From positions 310,001-374,000 of the forward strand of contig NZ_JAHYCA010000005.1 in NCBI RefSeq assembly GCF_019430905.1: 64,000 nt of DNA, written 5' to 3'. Within the stretch, counting starts at the first letter, position 1, and each line of letters begins with the position of its first letter. This DNA comes from Billgrantia antri. GTDB taxonomy: Bacteria > Pseudomonadota > Gammaproteobacteria > Pseudomonadales > Halomonadaceae. Of this stretch, positions 63,200 through 64,000 are shown one piece after another. A program made the translations under genes and the position numbers. The notes under the pieces are model-generated. The model was given only the letters and a program-made list of their open reading frames with translations. It searched no databases and was not told the DNA's origin.

Positions 63200-64000
63200 T
63201 CATTCATAGGCCATCTCCTCGAGCTCCTTGCCCCGGGTCTCATTGACCAGGCGCAGCACGAAGAGCACCGACACCATCGCGCACAGGGCGTAGAAGCCGT
63301 ATGCTCCGGCCAAACCGATGGAGGCCAGCATGATGGGGAAGGTCATGGTAATGCCGAAGTTGGCCAGCCACTGGAACAACCCGGCGATGGCGAGGCCCGA
63401 ACCGCGCATCTGGTTGGGAAACATTTCGCCGAGCATGACCCACATCACCGGGCCCCAGGAGACGTTGAAGAAAAATACATAGGCGTTGGCCGACAGTAGC
63501 GCAAACACACCCATGTCATCGCCGAGGCGCAGGCTGCCTTCCATCAGGCTCGCCGTGGAGAAGGCATAAGCCATGCAGGCCAGGGTCAGGGCCATGCCCA
63601 CCGAGCCGGCCCACAGCAGCGGCTTGCGTCCGATCCTGTCGATCAGGGCGATGGCGAACAGGCAGGCGCCGATGCTGACCGCTCCCGAGATGACATTGAT
63701 CAGCAGCGCATCGCCCTCGGAGAAGCCCACCGACTGCCATAGCACGGCTCCGTAGTAGAACACCACGTTGATGCCTACCAGTTGCTGGAACACGGCCAAC
63801 CCGATACCCACCTAGACGATGCCGTGGACCCTGCCGGTGGCACGGTCGAGCACGTCGAGCAGCCGCGGCTTGTGGTGACGGGCCAGGGTGGCATCGATCT
63901 CCGCCAGCTTGGCGCTCACCTCGCCCTCGGGCATCACCAGCCCCAGCACGCGGCGCGCCTCACCCTGCCTGCCGCTGCTGATCAGGTAGCGCGGGCTCTC
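63200..64000 (-). pseudogene. Sugar-porter MFS transporter interrupted by in-frame amber stop (partial)
   Basis: The reading frame from the window edge (64000) gives the SP-family signature ESPRYLISSGRQGEARRVLG, followed by the cytoplasmic loop and HGIV, then TAG at 63812-63814, then GIGLAVFQQLVGINVVFYYG (the family QQ-GIN motif) and six more membrane segments ending [13 protein letters not shown]. Frame is kept across the stop, so only one codon is altered. The protein would be a sugar/proton symporter of the lactonase-dehydratase operon. It may be a true pseudogene, a suppressed amber codon or a sequencing error. The N-terminal half lies beyond the window. Confidence 0.8.

Overview
The window is GC-rich chromosomal DNA from a gammaproteobacterium, most probably a member of the Halomonadaceae (Halomonas or a close relative). 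This placement is an inference from overall gene content, codon usage and protein style; no rRNA marker is present. I see no tRNA or rRNA genes, insertion sequences or CRISPR arrays. Genes are dense and only one gene-free stretch reaches about 300 bases.

Region 1 (1-11.6 kb) is a copper-handling block. It holds a Tat-exported multicopper oxidase (cut by the window edge), a cupredoxin-response regulator-histidine kinase operon, a methionine-rich periplasmic protein with a 27-bp tandem repeat, a P1B-1 copper ATPase, a DUF411 protein and several very small exported or membrane proteins, one of only 50 residues. Housekeeping genes lgt and an L,D-transpeptidase lie inside it. The oxidase and the cupredoxin operon share the same direct repeat at the same distance (49 nt) from their start codons, which suggests common control by the local two-component system. 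Region 2 (11.6-17.3 kb) has DUF488, a persulfide/sulfide detoxification operon (metallo-beta-lactamase dioxygenase, phosphatase-like sulfur protein, DUF2892), a MOSC protein, a Rieske protein, a DMT transporter and an exported orphan.

Region 3 (17.4-22.6 kb) is an acyl-CoA operon: acyl-CoA dehydrogenase, AMP-forming acyl-CoA ligase, 3-hydroxyacyl-CoA dehydrogenase and crotonase. It is similar in composition to the DmdB/DmdC/DmdD methylmercaptopropionate pathway. The crotonase has its own promoter overlapped by a long inverted repeat. Region 4 (22.8-30.1 kb) carries an MFS transporter, a methyltransferase, a VOC protein, an LpxL-type acyltransferase and two thiamine genes (tenA, thiC), each with its own TPP riboswitch. 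Immediately downstream (30.2-31.4 kb) is an orphan CARF-nuclease protein of the Card1/VC1899 (DUF1887) type whose nuclease residues appear to be lost; there is no CRISPR locus nearby.

Region 5 (31.4-48.7 kb) contains an outer-membrane barrel protein, a second DMT exporter, ackA-pta, thiO, a phospholipid methyltransferase-like gene, a class V aminotransferase, a CBS-BON protein, a membrane protein of unknown function, an MscS channel, an amidoligase/class I glutamine amidotransferase gene pair, OsmC, an aldo/keto reductase and DUF1415. Region 6 (48.7-64 kb) has endonuclease V, sbcDC, an MHYT-GGDEF-EAL protein with a degenerate GGDEF site, katG, argE and a sugar-acid catabolic operon (SMP-30 lactonase, IlvD/Edd dehydratase). 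The sugar transporter of that operon is interrupted by an in-frame amber codon and runs off the window.
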